DNA from: GAS188 sp044445965
GTDB lineage: Bacteria > Pseudomonadota > Alphaproteobacteria > Rhizobiales > Beijerinckiaceae
Direction of reading: 5' to 3'
DNA: 64,000 nucleotides
Assembly: GCA_044445965.1 (NCBI GenBank)
Contig: JBIOEJ010000006.1
Location: 1 to 64,000, forward strand
The notes under the pieces are model-generated. The model saw only the letters and a list, made by a program, of their open reading frames with translations. It did not search any database and was not told the DNA's origin. The translations under genes were made by a program, and so were the position numbers. Position 1 is the first letter of the stretch. Every line of letters starts with the position of its first letter. Below, in pieces: positions 56,519 to 64,000 of the stretch.

Positions 56519-56595
56519 CGTTTCCGCGAAGGCGGGAACCCAGCCCTGCCAAAAAACAAGTGGAAAGTCTAGATTCTCGCTTGCGCGGGAGTAAG
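56519..56595. repeat. Pair of inverted about 26-bp intergenic palindromes
   Basis: TTTCCGCGAAGGCGGGAACC (from 56521) and, inverted, GATTCTCGCTTGCGCGGGAG (56572-56591) are related copies of the C/G-rich 'cccgc..gcggg' repeat common between proteobacterial genes. They lie in the 292-base gap between the SPFH operon and the TonB-dependent receptor. Nothing else is visible there apart from the TTG-start ribosome binding site. Confidence 0.55.
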
Positions 56596-56690
56596 CGGAC
56601 AAGCGGTTGGACGGCGAATGCGACTTCCATAACGGTCTCGCGAGCGCGAGAAGGACAAGCACGCGGCGGAGCGAGGACCGGCGAGCCTCC

Positions 56691-58889
56691 TCAAAAGCTC
56701 TTCGAGATGCCGGCGAGGATCGTCCGCCTCGGACCGAATTGCGGCGCGCCGACCCCGACGCCGCTGCCATCGCGCAGCTCGTATTTGCGGTCGGTCAGGT
56801 TGATCACGTCCAAGCGCGCCGTCACCGTGCCCATGCCGGGCGCCGTGAATTCATGCTTGATGCCGGTATTGACCTGCACATAGTTCGGACCGCGTTCCGT
56901 GTTCGCGAAGCCCTTTCTCAGCCCCGATCCCGAGATCACGTCGGCCGTGAATGTGGTGTCACCCCAGCGATAAGAGGCGCCGCCAGAGATGGTGAAGCGC
57001 TGGTCATGGTCGAGATAGATATAGTTCGACATGCTGTAGGCGAGCACCGTCGGGTCGATGAGGAACTGGCTCGAGATGATGTTCTTCCCCTGGGCACGCG
57101 AATAGGCGAAGTTTCCATAGAGCGACAGATTGTCCATCTGATAGGAGGCGGTGAGCTCGGCCCCGTAGATCTTGGCATGCTGGTAGTTGAAGGGCGAAAA
57201 CACCAGCGCCGTGCCGAACTGCCCTTCGTCGATCAAGTCGTTGGCGCGCTTGAAGTAGCCATCGACACCGATCTGCAGATCGGGCCCGATCTTCTGGATG
57301 ATGCCGGCGTCGAAGTAGTTGGTCCGCTCGGGCTTGACGGTATTGTCGGTGAGGCTGTTCGGAGCCCCGGTGGTGTTCAGGAACTTGCCGAGCGTGACGG
57401 GCGCGATCAATTCGAGCGGCGCCGGCGTGAAGTAGCGCGCATAGCCGAGATGCACGGTCGTACCCTCGAGCGGCTTGTAGACGAGGTTGATGCGCGGGCT
57501 CAATTGGTGTTTGTCGAGATATTGGTAGATCTGGTCGAAGCGGGCACCGTAATTCACCGTGAGCTGGTCGCATATGCGCCACTCATCCTGCGCGTAGGCG
57601 CCGAGCAGGTAGCCGATCTTGCGGCTCTTGTCGGGGATGGTGAAAGGCGCATCGACCGGGCTGCCCGTGTCGTCGAGCGGCAGGACGGTCGAGAGATTGC
57701 TCGAGCGCGCCCGCTCGACATCGCCGAAGACGCCTGCTCGGAAGGTATGCGAGGCGTCGATCTTGTAGCTGAGATCGCCCTGCACGCCGTTGGCGAAATT
57801 CTCCCGCCGCACATTGGAGGCGACGCCGTTGAACAGGATGTCGCCGACCGGGTCCGGGAAGTAGTGCGTCAAGCTATAGCGATTGAAATAGGCGATCTGC
57901 ATATTCACGTCGCCGAGCGATTTCTGCAGCGCCACGATGTTGAAGTTCGATTCCTCCAATTGCTGCTGCTTCAGGCCCGAAGGGTTGAAGTCGGAGACTC
58001 CGTAGGCGGTGAAGCTCGGCATCGCCGTCGGATTGTTCGGGAAGCGGAATTGGCTGACGGCCGTGCCCGAGATGAAGCTCAGTCGGGTCGTCTCGTCGAT
58101 GATGCCTGAGAGATAGACGAAGCCCTTGCCCTGCTCGGTGAAATCCTTCACCGGGTTGAGGGAATGGGTCGGGTTCTCGATGCCGATATTGTTCTGCAGA
58201 TAGCTTCCGGAGATGAAGTAGTCGACCTTGCCGGTCGAGCCGCCGTAGGAGAAGCTCGGAAAGATGGTCTGCCGCTGGCCGCCATAGAACGAGACCTCGC
58301 CGCCCGGGTCGAGCGAGCCGCTCTTGGTCTCGATCTCGACGACGCCGGCCGTGCGATAGCCGTATTGGGCCGGCAGCGCCCCGGTGATGAGGTCGATGCG
58401 CCTGGCGAAGCGCGGCTCGAACAATTGCGAGAAGCCGCTGATGGTCTCCGGGATGATGATGCCGTTGATGCGGTATTGCAGATTGGCGTGGTCGCCGCGC
58501 ACATGCAGCTGGCCGAAAGAATCCTGTGCCACGCCAGGAGCTTGCAGCAATGTCTGATTGAGCGGCGCGTTGTTGCCGAGCGGCTGGGTGTCGATCGCCT
58601 CCTTGTTGATCTCGTAGTTCGAGGCCCCGACCGTGGTCGAGATCTGGTTGCGCGCCTTGTCGAGCCGCGCCGCGGTGACGCTGATGTCGAGCTCTTCGCC
58701 TTGGCCGGCCTCGCTCACCGTGCCTCGTCGAGGGCTGGGCAGTGCCGCGGGGACCGCCGTCACCCCTACCCCGGGCTGTGTGCCGGTCGGCGGCGACTGG
58801 GCGAGAACCGGGGAGAGGACGGCGAAATTAGCGGCGATGCTCAACGCAACCAGAGACGCCTTGGCTTGAACGCAATTCGGGAGAGGCAC
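56691..58889 (-). CDS. TonB-dependent outer-membrane receptor
   Basis: 732 aa. Signal peptide (about 1-30), TonB-box-like ELDISVTAARLD (near 67-78), plug domain (VRGDHANLQYRINGI, SGFSQLFEPRFARRIDLITGALPAQYG), then a 22-strand barrel ending in ISKSF with the terminal Phe. Imports a metal chelate or similar ligand. GTG start 58889 with GGAG 7 bases upstream. Fur-family-like operators sit just before it, and it follows tonB after 102 bases. No obvious His-rich loop points to zinc, so the ligand is undecided. Confidence 0.9.
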   Translation of the reverse strand: MPLPNCVQAKASLVALSIAANFAVLSPVLAQSPPTGTQPGVGVTAVPAALPSPRRGTVSEAGQGEELDISVTAARLDKARNQISTTVGASNYEINKEAIDTQPLGNNAPLNQTLLQAPGVAQDSFGQLHVRGDHANLQYRINGIIIPETISGFSQLFEPRFARRIDLITGALPAQYGYRTAGVVEIETKSGSLDPGGEVSFYGGQRQTIFPSFSYGGSTGKVDYFISGSYLQNNIGIENPTHSLNPVKDFTEQGKGFVYLSGIIDETTRLSFISGTAVSQFRFPNNPTAMPSFTAYGVSDFNPSGLKQQQLEESNFNIVALQKSLGDVNMQIAYFNRYSLTHYFPDPVGDILFNGVASNVRRENFANGVQGDLSYKIDASHTFRAGVFGDVERARSSNLSTVLPLDDTGSPVDAPFTIPDKSRKIGYLLGAYAQDEWRICDQLTVNYGARFDQIYQYLDKHQLSPRINLVYKPLEGTTVHLGYARYFTPAPLELIAPVTLGKFLNTTGAPNSLTDNTVKPERTNYFDAGIIQKIGPDLQIGVDGYFKRANDLIDEGQFGTALVFSPFNYQHAKIYGAELTASYQMDNLSLYGNFAYSRAQGKNIISSQFLIDPTVLAYSMSNYIYLDHDQRFTISGGASYRWGDTTFTADVISGSGLRKGFANTERGPNYVQVNTGIKHEFTAPGMGTVTARLDVINLTDRKYELRDGSGVGVGAPQFGPRRTILAGISKSF

Positions 58890-58902
58890 GGATACGCTCC
58901 AC

Positions 58903-58955
58903 GTATGTTACAACATAACATTACCTCTCACCGATGTGAATGCAATAACATTGCA
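58903..58955 (-). promoter_or_regulatory. Tandem Fur-family-like operators before the TonB-dependent receptor
   Basis: Site 1: ATGTTA-caaca-TAACAT (58905-58921). Site 2: TGCAAT-AAC-ATTGCA (58941-58955), a perfect palindrome whose complement GCAATGTTATTGCATTCA matches the Zur-type consensus GTAATGTTATAACATTAC at 13 of 18 positions; it also fits Mur-type TGCAA-N-TTGCA sites. Both lie between tonB and the receptor, the first directly upstream of the ribosome binding site. Confidence 0.5.
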
Positions 58956-58991
58956 ATAGGGATGACGCGTGACGAATTTGCCACAGCGCCG

Positions 58992-60152
58992 TCAGTGGAG
59001 TCCGAAGTCGATGCCGGCGTTGAAGGTGCGATTGGCGCCAGGCGGCGGGGCTGGAAACGGCGACGCGCGGCGCACCATGGCCACAGCCTCAGCGTCGAGA
59101 TCAGCCTGGCCGCTCGAATGAGAGAGCGACACGCTCGTGACACGGCCAGAGGCGTCGAGCGAGAACGAGACGCTCGGCCGTCCCTGGGCGCCGCGTGAAC
59201 GGGCGCTCTCGGGATAGTGCTTATAGGCGTTGAGATGGCTCTTCACCTGGCCGCCATAAGCGCCGATGGCCGCCGGCGAGGCGGCGCTGCGTGCCGGCCC
59301 CCCTGTCGCGACGGGCGTCTGGACCGGTGGCAAGGAGGCCAGGCGAGAAGCGGCGGCTGCGTTCTGTGCGGCCCTTTGGCGCGCCTCGGCCTGGCGCTTG
59401 GCCGTCTCCGCGGCTTGACGCTTGGCATCCTCAGCTGCCTGCCGCTCCTTCTCGGCCGCTTGCCGCTTCACGGCCTCACGACGGATCGCCTCGCGCTCGG
59501 CCGCCTCGTTCTCGCGCTGAAGCTGTCTGCGCCGTTCGGCCGCCAGTCGTTGCGCCTCGTCATCCTTCGCCTTGGCGACGGGCGGGGCAAGCTGGGTCGG
59601 GGGCACCGGGATCGTTCCCTCCACGGCTCGCACCACCGGGGGCGCCTGCGGGACAACGGGCTGTGGTGCAGATGCCGACGCGACAGGCTGCGGCAGCTCC
59701 GGCGCGACGGTCGGAACGGGTGCCGCGAGACCGATCTCGGCGGGCTGAGGCGCAATCTCGAGCGGACGGGCAGGCTCGGCCGGCCTGATCTCGGCGAGCG
59801 CAGGCGCAATCTCGAGAGGAAGGGCTGGCTCCGCGGGCTTGGTCTCGACCGGCTCGATCTCATCGCTCGGCGCCATCGCGTCGACCGGCGACCGAATATC
59901 GACCGGCGCTGCTTCGCTCGGGGGCAGTTGCGGCGATGCTACGGCGCTCGTCGCGATTGCGGGCTCGGCAGCCAATCGCTGCGGCACGATGCTGATCTCG
60001 ATCTTGGTCTCGGCCGGCGCCAATGCCTCTTTCGGCCACAGCACCGCCAGCAGCAGCAGGGCATGCGCGGCGACGACGATGGCGAGCGCCGCCGGGCGCA
60101 GCCAGGCCGGCCTGAGCTTCGCGTCGAAGCCCTGATCGAAGCTGAGGACCAT
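58992..60152 (-). CDS. tonB: TonB family energy transducer
   Basis: 386 aa from ATG 60152. One N-terminal membrane helix (about 18-38), a long Pro/Ala/Glu-rich periplasmic spacer (about 45-190), a charged coiled-coil stretch rich in AERRRQ and AKRQA (about 195-270), and the C-terminal TonB domain (YPESARSRGAQGRPSVSFSLDA to the end). Couples the ExbBD proton motor to the receptor encoded downstream. A TTG start at 60197 overlapping exbD is possible but less likely. Confidence 0.88.
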   Translation of the reverse strand: MVLSFDQGFDAKLRPAWLRPAALAIVVAAHALLLLAVLWPKEALAPAETKIEISIVPQRLAAEPAIATSAVASPQLPPSEAAPVDIRSPVDAMAPSDEIEPVETKPAEPALPLEIAPALAEIRPAEPARPLEIAPQPAEIGLAAPVPTVAPELPQPVASASAPQPVVPQAPPVVRAVEGTIPVPPTQLAPPVAKAKDDEAQRLAAERRRQLQRENEAAEREAIRREAVKRQAAEKERQAAEDAKRQAAETAKRQAEARQRAAQNAAAASRLASLPPVQTPVATGGPARSAASPAAIGAYGGQVKSHLNAYKHYPESARSRGAQGRPSVSFSLDASGRVTSVSLSHSSGQADLDAEAVAMVRRASPFPAPPPGANRTFNAGIDFGLH

Positions 60153-60177
60153 GGCCGACACGGCGCAGGCGCTCGCC

Positions 60178-60639
60178 TCAGGGCGCCGACGGCGCAAGCG
60201 CCGCGCTCGACCGATCGGTCCCCTGCCCCTGCGTCGTCGTGATCAAGGCGATCTTGGCGAAGCCCGAACGGGCAAGCTCATCCATGACGGCGACCACTTG
60301 GCCGTAGCTCGCCTCGCGGTCCCCGCGCAGATGGATCAGCACCGCCTTGTCGTCGCCGAGCTTCGAACGAATGGCCGCCGCCAGATCGTCGTGCGGCAAT
60401 TCGTCGGAACCGAGGAAGGTCGTCCCATCCTTCCTGACCGTGACGATGACCGGCTGTTGCGGATCGACGGGCACCGCTTTCGCTTGCGGCAGATCGACTC
60501 GCATGCCGGTCGCGAGCAGCGGCGCCGTGATCATGAACACGATCAGCAGCACCAGCATCACATCGACGAGCGGCGTGACATTGATCTCCGCGAGCGGCTG
60601 ATAGAGGGAATTGCCCGTCTTGTCCGCGGCCTGCGCCAT
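60178..60639 (-). CDS. exbD: Biopolymer transport protein ExbD
   Basis: 153 aa. Single N-terminal membrane helix preceded by the conserved INVTPLVDVMLVLLIVFMITAP, with the essential Asp (near residue 26), then a periplasmic domain (DGTTFLGSDELPHDDL, VLIHLRGDREASYGQV). Rotor/peptidoglycan-binding part of the TonB motor. ATG 60639 overlaps the exbB stop; GTG 60642 is an alternative. Confidence 0.93.
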   Translation of the reverse strand: MAQAADKTGNSLYQPLAEINVTPLVDVMLVLLIVFMITAPLLATGMRVDLPQAKAVPVDPQQPVIVTVRKDGTTFLGSDELPHDDLAAAIRSKLGDDKAVLIHLRGDREASYGQVVAVMDELARSGFAKIALITTTQGQGTDRSSAALAPSAP

Positions 60640-61289
60640 CACGCGGCCTCCGCTTGCTTGCGTGCCGGCAGATCGGGCGCGGCGATTGCGATCGCCCGCT
60701 CGTCGACGAGGTGCGACAGATCCTGGCCGGCGCGGGCAAGCGCTGCCCCAATGCGATTATAGCCGACCGAAGCCGGGATTGCGGCCGCAAGGCCGATCGC
60801 GGTCGCGGCGAGCGCCTCCGCGATGCCCGGCGCAACGACCGCAAGGCTCGTATCCTTGGCTTCGGCGATGCCGGCAAAGCTCGTCATGATGCCCCACACC
60901 GTGCCGAACAGGCCGATGAAGGGCGCGACCGAAGCGATGACCGCGAGATTGGGCAGGCCACCTTGGGCGCGCGTCAGCAACTTCTGCCCGGCGCGGCTCA
61001 TGGCCTCCGCGACGCGGACGCGCCGCTCGCCGACGGTCTCGCCGGGGATCGCCAGGGCCGCCGCCTGGCGGCCCGCCGACAGCAGCGGATCGAGGAGGTT
61101 GGCGCGGCGATCGGCCCCGCCGCGCCGCAGCGCGCCGATCGAGCGGGTAAGCCGCAGCACCGACCAGATCCCCTCGACGATCAGGATCCAGCACCAGATC
61201 GAGGCGAGGACGAGGATCAGCATGACGGTCTTGGCAACCGGCCCGGCCTCGGTGAACAGGCCGATGGGCGTCAGCATCCCGTGATCCAT
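60639..61289 (-). CDS. exbB: Biopolymer transport protein ExbB (TolQ/ExbB family)
   Basis: 216 aa, three membrane helices (about 20-42, 112-138, 150-175) with conserved APFIGLFGTVWGIMTSF and GIAEALAATAIGLAAAIPASVGYN. Forms the pentameric stator that, with ExbD, powers TonB. AGGAG lies 6 bases upstream of the ATG. It could be TolQ by motif alone, but the tonB and receptor genes next to it favour ExbB. Confidence 0.92.
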   Translation of the reverse strand: MDHGMLTPIGLFTEAGPVAKTVMLILVLASIWCWILIVEGIWSVLRLTRSIGALRRGGADRRANLLDPLLSAGRQAAALAIPGETVGERRVRVAEAMSRAGQKLLTRAQGGLPNLAVIASVAPFIGLFGTVWGIMTSFAGIAEAKDTSLAVVAPGIAEALAATAIGLAAAIPASVGYNRIGAALARAGQDLSHLVDERAIAIAAPDLPARKQAEAA

Positions 61290-61299
61290 CAGCCTCTCC

Positions 61300-61704
61300 T
61301 CACTTGAACAGCCGCAGATCGGCGAGGCGCGAGGACAGGTTCAGCCGGTCGAGACAATCGCCGAGCGTTGCCGGGGCACAGGCGGTGACGTCGTTGACGA
61401 GGACCGAGCCGATCCCGGCGCAATCGCTCTCGACCTCGAAGGTGCGCACCACCGTCTTCTGGGCGCGAACGGGGCCCATCTCGGTCAACAGACGCCGTTG
61501 GATGGCACCGTCGCGGCCGAAGATCGCGAGATCGAGCTTGAGAGCCTCGACCGCGGTGGTCGAGGCGTTCTCGACGACGAAGGACAGGCGGCATCTTCCC
61601 GCCGCGCCCTCGGCGGCGTTGAGCTCGACGCGGATCGGGGCGTCGGCCGATGCCGGGAGCGTGGCGAGGATCACCGCCGAGGCCACGAATAGACCCGTTC
61701 TCAC
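61300..61704 (-). CDS. Conserved periplasmic protein heading the exbBD-tonB operon
   Basis: 134 aa. Signal peptide ending ASADA, then a beta-rich domain (RVELNAAEGAAGRCRLSFVVENAS) with three further Cys in the second half. Start GTG 61704 is favoured because GGGAG lies 8 bases upstream; GTG 61713 is the alternative. It lies 10 bases before exbB, so it belongs to the same transcript. The fold resembles small DUF-type proteins often found with TonB systems, but I cannot name its function. Confidence 0.7.
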   Translation of the reverse strand: MRTGLFVASAVILATLPASADAPIRVELNAAEGAAGRCRLSFVVENASTTAVEALKLDLAIFGRDGAIQRRLLTEMGPVRAQKTVVRTFEVESDCAGIGSVLVNDVTACAPATLGDCLDRLNLSSRLADLRLFK

Positions 61705-61713
61705 GAAGCTCAC

Positions 61714-62026
61714 TCCCGCTCAGCGAATTCGTCAGCGCCGAACTCATCGGCGCAAGGGCACGACCCGACGCCGCCGCGGCCAAGCCACCTCGAAGCCGCC
61801 TCAACCGTCGGGAGCGGCTCATAAGCAATGATATAGTGTTGCAGTCAAGAGGCCGCGCGGGCCCGGGCAAAGGCTGCGGATGGACTTCGCCAGCGAGATC
61901 GTCTTGATGGCCCGCAGGCTTCGTCCGCGACACGCGCGCCCTCCCCACTCGGGCGCAGGCCTTACGCGCGATCCTTGCGGGCTTGGAGGCGGGTGCTCCG
62001 CTGGCGGCAAGCGAGAGCGCAAGCTG
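61714..62026. other. Divergent intergenic region between the TonB operon and an SDR gene
   Basis: About 310 bases. It holds the operator-like palindrome 61825-61842 and an A/T-rich stretch suitable for a promoter. The part 61860-62020 is G/C-rich and contains an open frame continuous with the SDR gene, but it has no conserved residues and the SDR fold starts at 62027. Otherwise nothing recognised. Confidence 0.55.
61825..61842. promoter_or_regulatory. Fur-family-like palindrome upstream of the exbBD-tonB operon
   Basis: GCAATGATATAGTGTTGC: GCAA and TTGC ends around a TATA centre. It matches 11 of 18 positions of the Zur-type consensus and shares the GCAA/TTGC ends of the palindrome before the receptor. 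Located about 120 bases upstream of the first gene of the operon. Confidence 0.35.
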
Positions 62027-62794
62027 ATGTCGACACGGCTCTTCGATCTTTCCGGGCGCACGGCGCTCGTCACCGGTTCCTCGCGAGGTCTCGGCCGCGC
62101 CATGGCCGAGGGCCTGGCCGCGGCCGGCGCCAGCCTCGTCATCCACGGCACCGACGAGGCCCGCCTCGGGCTCGCCGCCGAGGCGATGCGCGGCGCCGGA
62201 TATGAGGTGCGCAGCTTGCGCTTCGACGCCACCGACGAGGCGGCCATCGTCGAGGCCTTCGCCGGGCTCGACGCCGAAGGGACGGCGATCGACATTCTCG
62301 TCAACAATGCCGGCATCCAGCTGCGCAAGCCGATGCTCGAGCTTGCGACCGCCGAGTGGCGCAAGGTGATCGAGGCCAATCTGACGAGCGCCTTCGTGAT
62401 CGGGCGCGAGGCGGCCAAGCGCATGATTCCGCGCGGGCGCGGCAAGATCATCAATATCGGCTCGCTCACCAGCGAGGTCGCGCGGGCGACCATCGCTCCC
62501 TACACGGTCTCGAAGGGGGGCCTGAAGCTGCTCACCCGCGCCATGGCGGCGGAATGGGCGGCCCATGGCATCCAGGCCAATGCCATCGGCCCCGGCTACA
62601 TGCTCACCGACATGAACAAGGCGCTGGTCGAGAACCAGAGCTTCGACGCCTGGGTGAAAGCGCGCACCCCCGCCAAGCGCTGGGGCCGGCCGGAGGAGCT
62701 CGTGGGCGCCGTGATCTTCCTCGCCTCGGCCGCCTCCGACTATGTCAACGGCCAGATCCTCTATGTCGATGGCGGCATCCTGGCGGTGATTTGA
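62027..62794 (+). CDS. SDR dehydrogenase, gluconate 5-dehydrogenase-like
   Basis: 255 aa from ATG 62027. Classical SDR: TGSSRGLGRAMAEGLAAAGA (NADP-site TGXXXGXG), LVNNAGIQLRKP, IINIGSLTSE, catalytic YTVSK (Tyr and Lys), and PGYMLTDMNKAL. Whole-length resemblance is to gluconate 5-dehydrogenase (Gno/IdnO), which interconverts gluconate and 5-ketogluconate; other sugar-acid substrates are possible. No ribosome binding site stands out. Convergent with pfkB, with 9 bases between the two stops. Confidence 0.85.
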   Translation: MSTRLFDLSGRTALVTGSSRGLGRAMAEGLAAAGASLVIHGTDEARLGLAAEAMRGAGYEVRSLRFDATDEAAIVEAFAGLDAEGTAIDILVNNAGIQLRKPMLELATAEWRKVIEANLTSAFVIGREAAKRMIPRGRGKIINIGSLTSEVARATIAPYTVSKGGLKLLTRAMAAEWAAHGIQANAIGPGYMLTDMNKALVENQSFDAWVKARTPAKRWGRPEELVGAVIFLASAASDYVNGQILYVDGGILAVI

Positions 62795-62803
62795 GCCCTG
62801 CCA

Positions 62804-63793
62804 TCACGGAATGACGGCCGCCACGGCATCTTGCGCATGGACCAGGTCGAGCGGCGCGCCAAAATCGGTTATCTCGACCAGAGGGTAGAGGCGCCGCACA
62901 TCCTCGGCCCGGCAAAGCTCGGTTCCATGGGCCAACAGCGCCGCCGATCCCGCCGCGATGCCGTAGCGAAACGCGTCCTTCAGACTGTGCCCGGATGCGA
63001 GGCTCGAGACCATGCCCCCGAGAAAGCTGTCACCCGCTCCGACCGAGCTCACACCCTCGACTTGCAGCGGCTGCGCGTGGCAAGCGCCGTCGCGCGTCAC
63101 CAAGAGCGCTCCTTGGTCTCCGAGCGTCAGCGCCACGATCTCGGCGCGCGCGCCCTGAACGAGCTTGCTGCACGCCTCGAATTGCGATCTGCGGTCCTCG
63201 AGCGGCATATGCGTGAGCTCGGCCAATTCGCGCAAGCTCGGCTTGACGAGATACACGCCCACCTCGAGAGCCGCCGCCAACGCCTCGCCCGAGGTATCGA
63301 GGATGAGCCGCGCGCCCATATTCTTGACGCAGCGGGCAAGGCGTCCGTAGAAATCCGCCGGCACCCCGGGCGGCAAGCTGCCGCTCGCGACGATCAGGCC
63401 AGGCTCGCCCCTGAGGGAGCCAACGACATCAAGGCACTCCTGCCACTCCTTCTCGGTGAGCCTTGGCCCCGGAAGCACGAACCGGTACTGCGCGCCGCTC
63501 GATTCATCGAGGACGGCCAAGTCTTCACGCGTCTCCCCGGACACCGGGATCGCCAAGCTCAGGACCCGCTCGCTATCGACGAGACGGCGCAGCAATTGAC
63601 CGGTCGGCCCGCCGATCGGGTAAAGCGCCTTGACATCCGCTCCGAGTCTCGCGGCGACGCGTGCCACGTTGATGCCTCCGCCGCCCGGATCGCGCTTCTC
63701 CGTCGAGCATCGCAATTTATGGACCGGCATGATCCGGGGGACCGAAGTCGAGATATCGACCGCCGGGTTCATCGTCAGGGTGACGAGATTCAT
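62804..63793 (-). CDS. pfkB: 6-phosphofructokinase II-type sugar kinase (PfkB family)
   Basis: 329 aa. TMNPAVDISTSVPRI, the GGGGINVARVAARLG motif (residues 37-51), SGSLPPGVP, and C-terminal GAGDSFLGGM with the catalytic Asp. The pattern of conserved segments follows E. coli PfkB (RFVLPGPRLTE, LDTSGEALAAAL, LVKPSLRELAEL), so fructose-6-phosphate is the likely substrate, though tagatose-6-phosphate or fructose-1-phosphate kinases look similar. It overlaps the preceding partial gene (ATGA). Confidence 0.88.
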   Translation of the reverse strand: MNLVTLTMNPAVDISTSVPRIMPVHKLRCSTEKRDPGGGGINVARVAARLGADVKALYPIGGPTGQLLRRLVDSERVLSLAIPVSGETREDLAVLDESSGAQYRFVLPGPRLTEKEWQECLDVVGSLRGEPGLIVASGSLPPGVPADFYGRLARCVKNMGARLILDTSGEALAAALEVGVYLVKPSLRELAELTHMPLEDRRSQFEACSKLVQGARAEIVALTLGDQGALLVTRDGACHAQPLQVEGVSSVGAGDSFLGGMVSSLASGHSLKDAFRYGIAAGSAALLAHGTELCRAEDVRRLYPLVEITDFGAPLDLVHAQDAVAAVIP

Positions 63794-64000
63794 TGTCGCC
63801 GCTCCCGCTCTTGCGCGTTTGCGTCAGCACTGGTCCAGGCGACCGCGCCGAATAGCATCCGCACGCTGCCTTCGCCCCAGAGCGGGAGCAGAATGCGCGC
63901 ATAGGATTGCGGCTTGACGCTCCCGCGATCTCCGGATTCGTCATGCTGGTAGTAGGTCGCGGCGCGGCTTTCCGCTGTCGCGCTGCATTGCGAGGTGATG
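63790..64000 (-). CDS. 3' end of a gene, possibly a PAS-domain protein (truncated by window edge)
   Basis: Only the last about 69 residues are visible, reading ...VKPQSYARILLPLWGEGSVR... and ending ...ERERRQ. The RILLPLW(x)GEG...MLFGAV pattern resembles the end of small PAS-type (PAS_5-like) proteins of alphaproteobacteria. That is tentative. The TGA (63790-63792) overlaps the pfkB ATG, so the two genes are coupled and co-transcribed. The longer frame 63717-63944 in another phase is a shadow. Confidence 0.5.
   Translation of the reverse strand, partial: ITSQCSATAESRAATYYQHDESGDRGSVKPQSYARILLPLWGEGSVRMLFGAVAWTSADANAQERERRQ

Noticed and set aside
61880..62026. 49-residue extension of the SDR at 62027
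   Set aside because: Arg/Gly-rich with no SDR features; the conserved fold begins at 62027 (RLFDLSGRTALVTG).

Overview
The window is GC-rich, gene-dense chromosomal DNA from an alphaproteobacterium, most likely of the order Hyphomicrobiales (Rhizobiales). This rests on the gene order lipA-ratA-cinA-ispDF-dusB-ntrB-ntrC-ntrY-ntrX-trkA-hfq-hflX, on the fused IspDF, on the betaine-lipid pair btaAB and on a livHMGF operon ending in a small membrane protein of the DUF6867 type. I do not name a genus. No rRNA, tRNA, CRISPR array, phage or insertion-sequence transposase was recognised.

Layout. 0.1-11.3 kb, nearly all on the minus strand: a molybdenum-hydroxylase (cox-like) region with coxG, coxS, a frameshifted form II coxL, coxM, a second two-subunit molybdenum hydroxylase of the IorAB type, a macrodomain protein, a TumE/TumA toxin-antitoxin pair, then the MoxR ATPase (coxD) and CoxE. 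11.6-17.3 kb, plus strand: livHMGF, a DUF6867-type gene and the binding protein, behind a likely sigma-54 promoter. 17.4-25.8 kb: RDD protein, bpt, ndk, a Spy/CpxP-like protein, a DMSO-reductase-family molybdoenzyme, a glycosyltransferase, a small secreted protein and purMN. 25.8-39.9 kb: hflX, hfq, trkA, ntrXY, ntrCB, dusB, ispDF, cinA, ratA and lipA. 39.9-47.5 kb: a catabolic block of TRAP transporter, two TPP-enzyme systems and a dehydrogenase. 47.8-50.4 kb: a collagen-like lipoprotein and btaAB with a Pho-box-like site. 50.3-56.4 kb: four overlapping genes for three SPFH/Band-7 membrane proteins and a P1B metal ATPase. 56.7-61.7 kb: a TonB-dependent receptor with TonB-ExbD-ExbB and Fur-family-like operators. 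62.0-64.0 kb: a gluconate-5-dehydrogenase-like SDR, pfkB and the 3' end of a further gene.

Main observations. (1) A composite palindromic repeat of two about 78-bp hairpins occurs twice, inverted, 22.4 kb apart (about 1-151 and 22519-22686). The copies are almost identical, while the two hairpins within a copy differ from each other by compensating stem changes. In both copies one end of the repeat supplies the TAG stop codon of the adjoining gene. (2) The SPFH-SPFH-SPFH-P1B-ATPase operon, one member with a His-rich N-terminus, looks like an uncharacterised metal-handling membrane machine. (3) Regulatory sites fit the genes they precede: sigma-54 before liv (ntrBC lies in the same window), a Pho-box-like site before btaAB, Fur-family-like palindromes around the TonB system, and a TumE promoter that overlaps its operator and predicts a leaderless mRNA.
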